From an uncultured Bacteroidales bacterium (GTDB taxonomy: Bacteria; Bacteroidota; Bacteroidia; Bacteroidales; Paludibacteraceae), in contig ONXE01000065.1 of assembly GCA_900321775.1 (NCBI GenBank), forward strand, positions 1 to 9,774: 9,774 nucleotides of DNA, in the 5' to 3' direction. Position 1 is the first letter of the stretch; each line of letters starts with the position of its first letter. Position numbers and translations under genes: made by a program. A model generated the notes under the pieces. That model saw only the letters and a program-made list of their open reading frames with translations, was not told the DNA's origin and searched no databases. This document shows positions 1-5,524 of the stretch, one piece after another.

Positions 1-71
1 TGCTACACCGCTGGAAGAAGAACCGACGCATCGCGCAAATCGGCGAAGGGCGATGGAGGAGGATGGAATAA
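1..71 (+). CDS. Possible C-terminal fragment of an unrecognised gene
   Basis: In the third forward frame the first 71 bases read as about 22 residues rich in Arg, Lys and Trp (beginning LHRWKKNRR, ending RWRRME), closed by TAA at 69-71. The stop falls seven bases before a terminator-like hairpin, as expected for the end of a gene converging on the minus-strand lipoprotein. The fragment is too short to assign to a family. Another forward frame stays open but stops inside the hairpin, and a minus-strand frame from an ATG at 30-32 also runs off the edge, so the reading is tentative. Confidence 0.25.
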   Translation, partial: LHRWKKNRRIAQIGEGRWRRME

Positions 72-103
72 AACAAGTCAGGGTGGCCCGAAAGCCACCC
101 TGA
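67..103 (-). terminator. Hairpin terminator of the OB-repeat lipoprotein gene
   Basis: A perfect 10-bp inverted repeat (78-87 with 94-103) encloses a 6-base loop. On the minus strand the hairpin is followed by a T-rich run (CTTGTTTTATT), as in an intrinsic terminator. The minus-strand loop reads TTTCGG, equivalent to a UUCG tetraloop closed by a U-G pair. On the + strand no T run follows, so it chiefly serves the minus-strand gene, though it could slow transcription from the left as well. Confidence 0.8.
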
Positions 104-153
104 TATAGTAAATGTAACAGGATAACACAAAATGTGTAACGCTGTTTTGCCGA

Positions 154-1827
154 TTAGTCGAACACTACCAGCAGTTTGGTCAGGCGGACCTGCGCCGTGT
201 TGGAGAAGGTGATGGTGTTGGCCTGGCCGGTCCAGACACCGTCTTTCTGCGAGTCAACGGCAATAGTGCCTTCGCTGGCGCTAAGCAAGTCGGCGCCGTA
301 GCCGCCAACCGTAGTTATGCCGATGTACTTGATGTTCTTGCCTGAGGGAACGGATACCGAGAAGGTGGAGTTCTTGTACATACGGTACTGGTTGGTCATA
401 ACGAGCGGTTTGCTGGTGGAAGAGGCTTTGTACACCGTGAGGGTAACCTCGCCCAGCGTATAAGCCTTGTTGTCGGCGATGGTGTCGGTGCCCGGCAGGT
501 TGAGCGCGTTGTTAGCGAAGTCGATGGCCTGCTGCGTGCCCTCGGGGATGGCGGGTTTGTCGCCGCCGGTGGTGTCAGGCACGAAGGTGTTGGTGGAACT
601 ATAGACGAACCACTTGCCCAGACCTTCGGTCTCAATCTGCTCGCCGTAGCGGTAGATCTTGGCTTTCAGTACGACTACGTTGCCCGGTACGATTTGCTGC
701 ATGTCGGTGAAGCGGGCGCTGTCCACGCCAAATACCTGATAGGCCTCAAAGCGCTCGGTGTCTGTCAGGGCGTCGACCATGTAGAAGTTCATGTTGCCGT
801 AGTTCAGCAGCGACGATTTGGAGGTGGCGTTCTCCACCACGATACCCTTTATGTAATACACTTCCGACGTAGCGGCTCTGTCGTTGAGTTGCTTGCCAAT
901 CGCGATAGCCTCTGCGCAGGTGATTGTGCCGGCCGGTACGTCCAGTTGGCTGTCATCATCGACGATGATCGGTTCGGGCGCTTTGCGGGCAATCTCCTCG
1001 ATGAAACCCTTGAAGAGTTCCGGCTTGCCGTTGTAGTTCTGCAGCGGACCTACCACCACTACCGTATCGCCTACAACAGGGATGTCGTCAACGTTGGTAA
1101 ATTTCTGATTGTCAAGCCAGTTGGTGTAGTAGCAGATAATCTCCTGTCCGCTGGTGCTGCCGGCCTCTGTGATGTTGAAATTGCAGTTGCCGTAGCCCAC
1201 CAGTTTGTCCTTGGCGGTAGTGACTGCGCTGACCACACCCTTCACGCGGTAAGCGTCCATAGTGGTCGAGCCTTGTGGCAGCTCATCAAGCAGCGCAAAG
1301 ATGTCTGCAAACGAAGCATCAATGACCTCGGGGATGTAGGTGTTGCGGTTGAGTTTCTCGATGAAACCATTGGTCAACTCAGGCGTGGAAGCACCCGTGT
1401 TCTTGTTGACATAGTTCTTGGCCTTGGCCACTACAACCACCGTGTCGCCTATGTTCAGCGCCTGGTCGGGGTCCGTGAACTTCACGTTGTTCAGATAGTT
1501 GATGTAGAAGCACCCGATTGAACCCGTCTCGTCCATAACAGTGAAATTGCAGTTGCCATACTCGACCAACTTCTCCGGAGCGGTCTGAACGGCAGATACA
1601 ATACCGTGAACTCTGTAGTATTCCTCGCTCTCACCACCGGCTGCAAGCTCATTGGCAACAGCAATCACTTCTACCACTGTGGCATCGGTAGCAATCACCG
1701 AGTCAACGACAGGCGGAGTTTCCGGATCGTCCTTACCCGGACCATCGGGCTTGGGAGGTTTATTACATGCAACCATTCCTATGGTCGCAATCAGCATAAA
1801 TGCTGTAAACAATTTGTTCAGTTTCAT
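154..1827 (-). CDS. Lipoprotein with three OB-like repeats and a C-terminal beta domain
   Basis: A 557-aa exported protein. Residues 1-20 form a signal peptide ending in the lipobox GMVAC, so Cys21 is probably lipidated; a Pro/Asp/Gly-rich tether (22-40) follows. Three repeats come next, at about 52-167, 174-286 and 302-416. Each opens with a Y-x-(V/I)-(K/H)-G-(I/V)-V strand, then a YGN-x-NF motif, and later a V-x-(G)-(D/N)-x-VVV strand. Repeats 1 and 2 are clearly closest and end alike (NGFIEKL, KGFIEEI). This pattern matches the OB-fold-like domains common in Bacteroidales surface lipoproteins (families such as DUF5689 or DUF6359; exact family not certain). Residues about 430-557 form a different, beta-rich domain. 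The protein probably sits in the outer membrane or on the cell surface; ligand and function are unknown. The ATG has no Shine-Dalgarno site, normal for this phylum. It is transcribed divergently from infC with its own promoter and terminator, so it appears monocistronic. Confidence 0.9.
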   Translation of the reverse strand: MKLNKLFTAFMLIATIGMVACNKPPKPDGPGKDDPETPPVVDSVIATDATVVEVIAVANELAAGGESEEYYRVHGIVSAVQTAPEKLVEYGNCNFTVMDETGSIGCFYINYLNNVKFTDPDQALNIGDTVVVVAKAKNYVNKNTGASTPELTNGFIEKLNRNTYIPEVIDASFADIFALLDELPQGSTTMDAYRVKGVVSAVTTAKDKLVGYGNCNFNITEAGSTSGQEIICYYTNWLDNQKFTNVDDIPVVGDTVVVVGPLQNYNGKPELFKGFIEEIARKAPEPIIVDDDSQLDVPAGTITCAEAIAIGKQLNDRAATSEVYYIKGIVVENATSKSSLLNYGNMNFYMVDALTDTERFEAYQVFGVDSARFTDMQQIVPGNVVVLKAKIYRYGEQIETEGLGKWFVYSSTNTFVPDTTGGDKPAIPEGTQQAIDFANNALNLPGTDTIADNKAYTLGEVTLTVYKASSTSKPLVMTNQYRMYKNSTFSVSVPSGKNIKYIGITTVGGYGADLLSASEGTIAVDSQKDGVWTGQANTITFSNTAQVRLTKLLVVFD

Positions 1828-1931
1828 ACAACTTTGTGTTTGCGTTATTATTTATTTGATATTTACACCAACATACCCGCGAAAACAACTGTTCCCGTGG
1901 GGTAGGGCCATACTTGACCATAAATTCGCTG

Positions 1932-1962
1932 CAAAGTTACTCTTTTTTTTTGAATTATGCAA
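1932..1962 (-). promoter_or_regulatory. Bacteroidetes-type promoter for the lipoprotein gene
   Basis: On the minus strand, TTG (1962-1960), a 20-base spacer and TAACTTTG (1939-1932) match the -33/-7 arrangement used by the Bacteroidetes housekeeping sigma factor (TTTG / TAnnTTTG). The -33 box is a weaker match (ATTG). Transcription should start near 1925-1927, giving a 5' untranslated leader of about 100 bases. Confidence 0.7.
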
Positions 1963-2031
1963 TAGTTTTTTGCTTTTTTTGACTGAAAATGCGCTAAAAT
2001 ACACCCAAAAGTGCATTTTTTTGCGATTTTA

Positions 2032-2063
2032 TTTGGTCATTTGAAAAAAAAGCAGTACCTTTG
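2032..2063 (+). promoter_or_regulatory. Bacteroidetes-type promoter for the infC cluster
   Basis: TTTG (2032-2035), a 20-base spacer and TACCTTTG (2056-2063) fit the phylum consensus exactly. Transcription should begin near 2068-2070, at the foot of the leader hairpin, with a leader of about 80 bases before the proposed infC start. No other consensus promoter was seen between here and the terminator after the PpiD-like gene, so this probably drives all four genes. Confidence 0.8.
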
Positions 2064-2067
2064 CAGT

Positions 2068-2110
2068 CGCTTTTGTGTGGACGTGCGAGCGCACGTGTGT
2101 ACACAAGGCG
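2068..2110 (+). promoter_or_regulatory. Long hairpin at the 5' end of the infC mRNA leader
   Basis: CGC at 2068-2070 pairs with GCG at 2108-2110. The stem continues through a run of pairs (one G-U, one bulged U) between 2071-2078 and 2101-2107, then a GG/GTGT internal loop, then a perfect 6-bp stem ACGTGC/GCACGT around a GAGC loop: about 16 pairs in all. It begins at the predicted transcription start and has no T run after it, so it is not an intrinsic terminator. Leaders of infC-rpmI-rplT operons are autoregulated by L20 or IF3 in other phyla. Whether this hairpin binds a ribosomal protein or simply protects the 5' end cannot be told from sequence. Confidence 0.55.
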
Positions 2111-2136
2111 TAATTAATTAGAGTACAAACTAAAAT

Positions 2137-2151
2137 AGGAGGAAACAAATT
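2137..2151 (+). promoter_or_regulatory. Perfect Shine-Dalgarno site with an ATT start codon for infC
   Basis: AGGAGG at 2137-2142, six bases, then ATT at 2149-2151, in frame with IF3 and with no stop before the conventional ATG at 2209. The site is 66 bases from that ATG, too far to serve it. Of the starts checked in this window, this is the only one with a full Shine-Dalgarno match; the others have A-rich upstream sequence. The next codon, ATC at 2152, is an alternative at 9-base spacing. Confidence 0.75.
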
Positions 2152-2721
2152 ATCGCAATCCCAGGCAAACCGGCCGGCAACGATCCGCGCCGACCACGTG
2201 AAAAAGAAATGCCCAACCGAATCAACGACAAGATTCGCGGCGTCAGTGAAGTACGTCTCGTCGGAGACAATGTAGAGCAAGGCATCTATTCTTATAGAGA
2301 AGCAATGCGCATTGCAGACGAACAGAACCTCGACTTGGTCGAGATTTCCGCTTCAGCAAATCCTCCCGTTTGTCGTGTCCTCGACTACCAGAAGTTCCTC
2401 TACCAGCAGAAAAAGAAGCAGAAGGAACAGAAGGCCAACTCGGCCAAGGTAACCGTCAAAGAGATTCGTTTCGGACCGCAAACCGACGAGCACGACTACC
2501 AGTTCAAACTCAAACACGCCATCGGCTTCCTCAAGGAGGGCTCCAAAGTGAAGGCCTACGTCTTCTTTCGCGGACGCTCCATCCTCTTCAAGGAACAGGG
2601 AGAAGAGTTGCTCTCGCGTTTCTGTGTGGACCTCGAGGAGTTCGGCAAACCGGACAAGGTACCTACGCTGGAAGGCAAACGCATGATTGTCATGATTAGC
2701 CCCAAAGCCAAGAAATCGTAA
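2149..2721 (+). CDS. infC: Translation initiation factor IF-3, probably starting at AUU
   Basis: IF-3 binds the 30S subunit, prevents premature joining of 50S and checks the start codon and initiator tRNA. Using the ATT start the protein is 190 aa; from the ATG at 2209 it is 170 aa. In the longer numbering, 1-20 is a basic tail (PRRPREKE), the N-terminal domain follows from about RINDKIRG at 24, a Lys/Gln-rich linker spans about 80-100 next to the signature region RVLDYQKFLY, and the C-terminal domain begins with VKEIRFGPQT and ends KRMIVMISPKAKKS. The family is unmistakable. The longer start is chosen because of the Shine-Dalgarno site and because AUU is the classic infC start in other bacteria, where it permits IF3 to repress its own translation. 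It heads a cluster with rpmI and rplT; thrS, often just upstream in Bacteroidales, is absent here. Confidence 0.95.
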   Translation: MIAIPGKPAGNDPRRPREKEMPNRINDKIRGVSEVRLVGDNVEQGIYSYREAMRIADEQNLDLVEISASANPPVCRVLDYQKFLYQQKKKQKEQKANSAKVTVKEIRFGPQTDEHDYQFKLKHAIGFLKEGSKVKAYVFFRGRSILFKEQGEELLSRFCVDLEEFGKPDKVPTLEGKRMIVMISPKAKKS

Positions 2722-2732
2722 ATCAATTCCCG

Positions 2733-2764
2733 CTTGTCTCATGGCTCAGGCTGCCACAAGAGAC
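2733..2764 (+). promoter_or_regulatory. Possible RNA hairpin between infC and rpmI
   Basis: GTCTC (2736-2740) can pair with GAGAC (2760-2764), and TGGC (2742-2745) with GCCA (2753-2756), separated by an uneven internal loop. CTTGT (2733-2737) with ACAAG (2756-2760) is a competing pairing. No T run follows. It lies 33 bases before rpmI. It could be a processing or translational control element, or chance. Confidence 0.3.
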
Positions 2765-2797
2765 GGCAATTATTAACAATAATAAAACAAAAAGAAA

Positions 2798-2995
2798 ATG
2801 CCAAAAATGAAAACTAACTCCGGTGCCAAAAAGCGCTTTGCACTTACCGGAACAGGAAAACTGCGTCGCAAACATGCGTTCAAAAGTCACATTCTGACCA
2901 AGAAAACCAAGAAGCAAAAACGTAACCTCACCCACGTATCGATTGTCGATCCCGCCAACGTACGTTCCGTTAAGGAGATGTTGCTGCTCCACTAA
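2798..2995 (+). CDS. rpmI: 50S ribosomal protein bL35
   Basis: A 65-aa, strongly basic protein of the usual bL35 length. It opens MPKMKTNSGAKKRF and contains the family core KHAFKSHILTKKTKKQKRNL, ending in a Val-rich stretch and MLLLH. It is a component of the large ribosomal subunit. It sits 76 bases after infC and 97 bases before rplT, the conserved gene order. The start is preceded by an A-rich tract (aaaacaaaaagaaa) instead of a Shine-Dalgarno site, typical of Bacteroidetes. Expression is presumably from the infC promoter. Confidence 0.97.
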   Translation: MPKMKTNSGAKKRFALTGTGKLRRKHAFKSHILTKKTKKQKRNLTHVSIVDPANVRSVKEMLLLH

Positions 2996-3001
2996 ACTAA
3001 T

Positions 3002-3069
3002 TTAAGCGACAAAGAAATTTAGTATTAACGAATGTTTAGCTCAAAAGAACGCTTCGTGTAAGCGTCGCT
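3002..3069 (+). promoter_or_regulatory. Possible regulatory RNA structure upstream of rplT
   Basis: A perfect 6-bp hairpin ACGCTT/AAGCGT (3049-3054 with 3060-3065) has a 5-base loop. Two other pairings compete with it: AGCGAC (3005-3010) with GTCGCT (3064-3069), and AAGCG (3004-3008) with CGCTT (3050-3054). Mutually exclusive pairings in the gap before rplT would suit translational feedback by L20, known in other phyla. No T run follows, so it is not a terminator. Confidence 0.35.
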
Positions 3070-3092
3070 AACAATCAAAAACAGAAAGAATT

Positions 3093-3443
3093 ATGCCAAG
3101 ATCAGTGAATCATGTTGCTTCTCGCAACCGCCGTAAAAAGATTATGAGCCTCACCAGAGGCTATTTCGCAACCCGCGCCAACGTTTGGACCGTAGCCAAA
3201 AATACTTGGGAGAAAGGTTTGACCTACGCTTACCGTGACCGCAAGAACAAGAAGCGCAACTTCCGCGCTCTCTGGATTCAGCGTATCAACGCAGCCGCTC
3301 GCCTCGAGGGTCTGAGCTACAGCCAACTCATGGGTGCTCTGCACAAAGCCGGTATCGAAATCAACCGCAAAGTCCTCGCCGACCTCGCTGTCAACGAGCC
3401 CGCTACCTTCAAGGCAATTGTAGAGAAAGCAAAAAATGCTTAA
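3093..3443 (+). CDS. rplT: 50S ribosomal protein bL20
   Basis: A 116-aa basic protein matching bL20 throughout: N-terminal MPRSVNHVASRNRRKKIMSL, the TRGYFATRANVWTVAKN stretch, RDRKNKKRNFRALWIQRINAAAR, and a C-terminal helical domain with the SYSQLM and ADLAVNEP motifs. bL20 is a primary assembly protein of the 50S subunit that binds 23S rRNA early, and in several phyla it represses its own operon. The start follows an A-rich tract. Only 18 bases separate its TAA from the next gene, with no hairpin between, so they are probably on one transcript. Confidence 0.97.
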   Translation: MPRSVNHVASRNRRKKIMSLTRGYFATRANVWTVAKNTWEKGLTYAYRDRKNKKRNFRALWIQRINAAARLEGLSYSQLMGALHKAGIEINRKVLADLAVNEPATFKAIVEKAKNA

Positions 3444-3461
3444 TGCGTAATTGGATAAACT

Positions 3462-5474
3462 ATGGCAACATTAGGAAAAATCCGTAATCATGGCGTACTC
3501 CTGCTGATTATAGTGGGTCTCGCCATGCTGGCGTTCATCATCGGGGATTTCCTGTCCAGTTCCAACACCTATTTCTCGCGCGACCGCGAGTACGTGGGGG
3601 TTATAGAAGGTCAGAAAATCCACTACACCGAATATGAAGCCGCCAAAGAACAACTCAATGAGGTGTACAAAATCGAGACCGGCCGCAACGACTTCGACGA
3701 AGACATGGTGGCCGATATGAACAACCGCGTTTGGCAGATGTTCGTCTCTGACTACACCATGCAGGCACAAGCCAAGAAAATCGGTATGACCGTTACTCCT
3801 GACGAGCTCTCTGAGATCTGCATCGGTAACCACATCCACCAGATTATCTCTTCGCGCCGCGCCTTCTACGACCAGACCGGCCAGTTCAACCGCAGCTACC
3901 TGGTGCAGTTCCTTAACAGCCTCGAGCAGGAATCCGAGAATCCTGAAGACCAGGCCAACTTGCAGCAGGCCAAGACCTACTGGAACTACTGGGAGAAAGC
4001 CGTTCGCATCACCTATCTGCAGGAGAAATACGTGAGCCTCCTCTCGAACTGCATCACCGCCAACAAGCTGGATGCCAAGTTCGCCTTCGATGGCCGCCAA
4101 ACCTCTTGCGACGTCGAGTTCATCAACAAGCCCTATTTTGCTGTGGCTGACTCGCTCGTCAAGGTAAGCGACGCCGACGTCAAGGCTCTCTATAAGAAGC
4201 ACAAGAACGAGTACAAGCAGGAGCCTAACCGCTCGATTGCTTATGTTGCGTTCCCCATTCAGCCTTCCTATGAGGACACTATGGCCGTTGCACAGAAGAT
4301 GGAACAGGTGAAGGACGAGTTCTACACCACCGACGACGTGATGACCGTAGTTAACCTCAACTCCGACGTAATGTACGACGGACGCGACTACAGCATCGAC
4401 AACGTGCCCGAGGAGTACAAGGACTTCGCTTTCGGCCCCAACGCCAAGACCGGCAATGTGACCGACATCAAGCTGGAGAACAACACCTATTCGATGGCGC
4501 GTCTCGTCAAGGCCGGATACACTATGCCTGACTCCGTTTCGCTGAAAGTAATCGCAATGGATACCACTCAGCAGGACACCGAACTCGGTTGGTACAAAGC
4601 CGACGAGCTGGATCGCAAGATTGTGGAGAAAGCTTTCGTGGCCAAGAAAGGCGAGCGTTTCACCGTACCTATGGGTATGGGCGAGCAGACCTTCGAGGTT
4701 ACGAACATCAGCGCTCCTACGCCTAAAGTGCAACTCGCAATCATTGCCATCACCATCACCCCGTCCTCCAAGACCTACGCTGCGCTCTTCAACAAAGCCA
4801 AGCAGTTCATCGTGGAGAACAACACCGAGGAGAAATTCAACGAGGGCGCAACCAATCTCGGTCTGCCCGTTCATCCCGCTTTCAACCTTCAGGCTACCAC
4901 CAACAAAGTGGACAACCTCAAGTCCAGCCGTTCTATCGTTCGCTGGGCTTTCCAGGCTAAGCAAGGACAAATATCCGACGTGTTCGAGTGTGGCGACTGC
5001 TTCGTAGTGGCTGCCCTCACCGAGGTCAATGAAGAAGAGTTCCGTCCCTTCGCTCAGGTGCAGAACGAGCTTCGCTTCGAAGCACTCAACAACGCTAAGT
5101 TCGACTATGTGGCCAAGCAACTTGAGGGCGCTAAGACCCTGGAAGAGGCTGCACAAAAACTCGGCGACGTAGAGATCCAGAAAGCAGAAGGCGTGACCTT
5201 CGGTTCGTATCGCTTCGGCATGGTAGGCGCTGAGCCCGCTGTCATCGGTACCGCTATGGTTACAGAAGCCGGACAGACCTCCGAGCCTATTAAGGGATAC
5301 CAGGGCGTGTATGTCGTTCGCCCGGGCGAGAAGAAAGTGGCTGACGGCAACTTCGACGAGGCTGCAGAAGTGACGCAACTCAATTCGCGCTATTCCTACT
5401 CGCTGCCATATCAGGCATTGGGAATGCTCGAGAAGAAAGCTGATATCGAAGACAACCGATTCAACTTCCAATAA
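3462..5474 (+). CDS. PpiD/SurA-type membrane-anchored folding factor with a reduced parvulin domain
   Basis: A 670-aa protein. Residues 11-30 (GVLLLIIVGLAMLAFIIGDF) form a single N-terminal anchor, leaving the rest in the periplasm as in PpiD. About 31-165 resembles a SurA_N chaperone region (VGVIEGQKIHYTEYEAAKEQ). A long helical and mixed region follows. About 359-417 looks like the remains of a parvulin domain: after VSLKVIAMD comes, seven residues later, ELGWYKADEL, the equivalent of the family's GGDLGWF strand, then KAFVAKKGE. The usual ARHIL opening and the roughly 40 residues with the active centre are missing. A second, parvulin-like C-terminal half lies at about 490-535 (WAFQAKQGQISDVFECGDCFVVAAL). 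It probably helps outer-membrane proteins fold, acting as a chaperone and not an isomerase (inference). It is likely co-transcribed with rplT. The codons TTA, CTA and TCA are absent after its first few codons. Confidence 0.85.
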   Translation: MATLGKIRNHGVLLLIIVGLAMLAFIIGDFLSSSNTYFSRDREYVGVIEGQKIHYTEYEAAKEQLNEVYKIETGRNDFDEDMVADMNNRVWQMFVSDYTMQAQAKKIGMTVTPDELSEICIGNHIHQIISSRRAFYDQTGQFNRSYLVQFLNSLEQESENPEDQANLQQAKTYWNYWEKAVRITYLQEKYVSLLSNCITANKLDAKFAFDGRQTSCDVEFINKPYFAVADSLVKVSDADVKALYKKHKNEYKQEPNRSIAYVAFPIQPSYEDTMAVAQKMEQVKDEFYTTDDVMTVVNLNSDVMYDGRDYSIDNVPEEYKDFAFGPNAKTGNVTDIKLENNTYSMARLVKAGYTMPDSVSLKVIAMDTTQQDTELGWYKADELDRKIVEKAFVAKKGERFTVPMGMGEQTFEVTNISAPTPKVQLAIIAITITPSSKTYAALFNKAKQFIVENNTEEKFNEGATNLGLPVHPAFNLQATTNKVDNLKSSRSIVRWAFQAKQGQISDVFECGDCFVVAALTEVNEEEFRPFAQVQNELRFEALNNAKFDYVAKQLEGAKTLEEAAQKLGDVEIQKAEGVTFGSYRFGMVGAEPAVIGTAMVTEAGQTSEPIKGYQGVYVVRPGEKKVADGNFDEAAEVTQLNSRYSYSLPYQALGMLEKKADIEDNRFNFQ

Positions 5475-5482
5475 ACTAACAG

Positions 5483-5519
5483 CGCAGGACAGTTTCGGCT
5501 GTCCTGCGTGCGTTATATA
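5483..5519 (+). terminator. UUCG-loop terminator after the PpiD-like gene
   Basis: A perfect 10-bp stem (5483-5492 with 5499-5508) is closed by TTTCGG, the same loop as in the terminator at the left end of the window. The sequence after it is A/T-rich but not a clean T run (TGCGTTATATAA), so termination may be leaky. It starts 8 bases after the stop codon and ends 16 bases before the next ATG. Confidence 0.75.
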
Positions 5520-5524
5520 ATAAT

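Larger units (their letters stand above)
1828..2148. other. Divergent control region between the lipoprotein gene and infC
   Basis: This 321-base stretch has no convincing gene. It is very rich in A/T, with T runs of 7-9 around 1943-1980. It contains the minus-strand promoter, the + strand promoter, the infC leader hairpin and the infC Shine-Dalgarno site, all listed separately. Between the promoters, 1986-1994 can pair with 2011-2019 (9 bp with one G-T wobble, 16-base loop). That repeat lies upstream of both expected start sites, so it would act as DNA (protein binding), not as a terminator. Confidence 0.7.

Noticed and set aside
125..137. Small 5-bp hairpin (ACACA/TGTGT) after the lipoprotein stop
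   Set aside because: Short, weak, and followed by a much stronger terminator; most likely chance.
694..1521. A plus-strand open frame of 275 codons inside the OB-repeat lipoprotein gene
   Set aside because: In-register antisense shadow; the minus-strand protein has a clear lipobox and three aligned repeats.
1986..2019. Hairpin followed by a T run between the two promoters, considered as a terminator
   Set aside because: No gene on either strand ends upstream of it, and both predicted transcripts start beyond it, so it cannot act as a terminator in this layout.
1652..2044. A plus-strand frame of 130 codons running from the lipoprotein gene into the divergent control region
   Set aside because: It overlaps the lipoprotein signal peptide region and the minus-strand promoter, and its translation is low-complexity without a recognisable domain.
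2353..2742. Minus-strand and alternative-frame openings within infC
   Set aside because: They overlap a certain infC reading frame and give Leu-rich, family-less translations.
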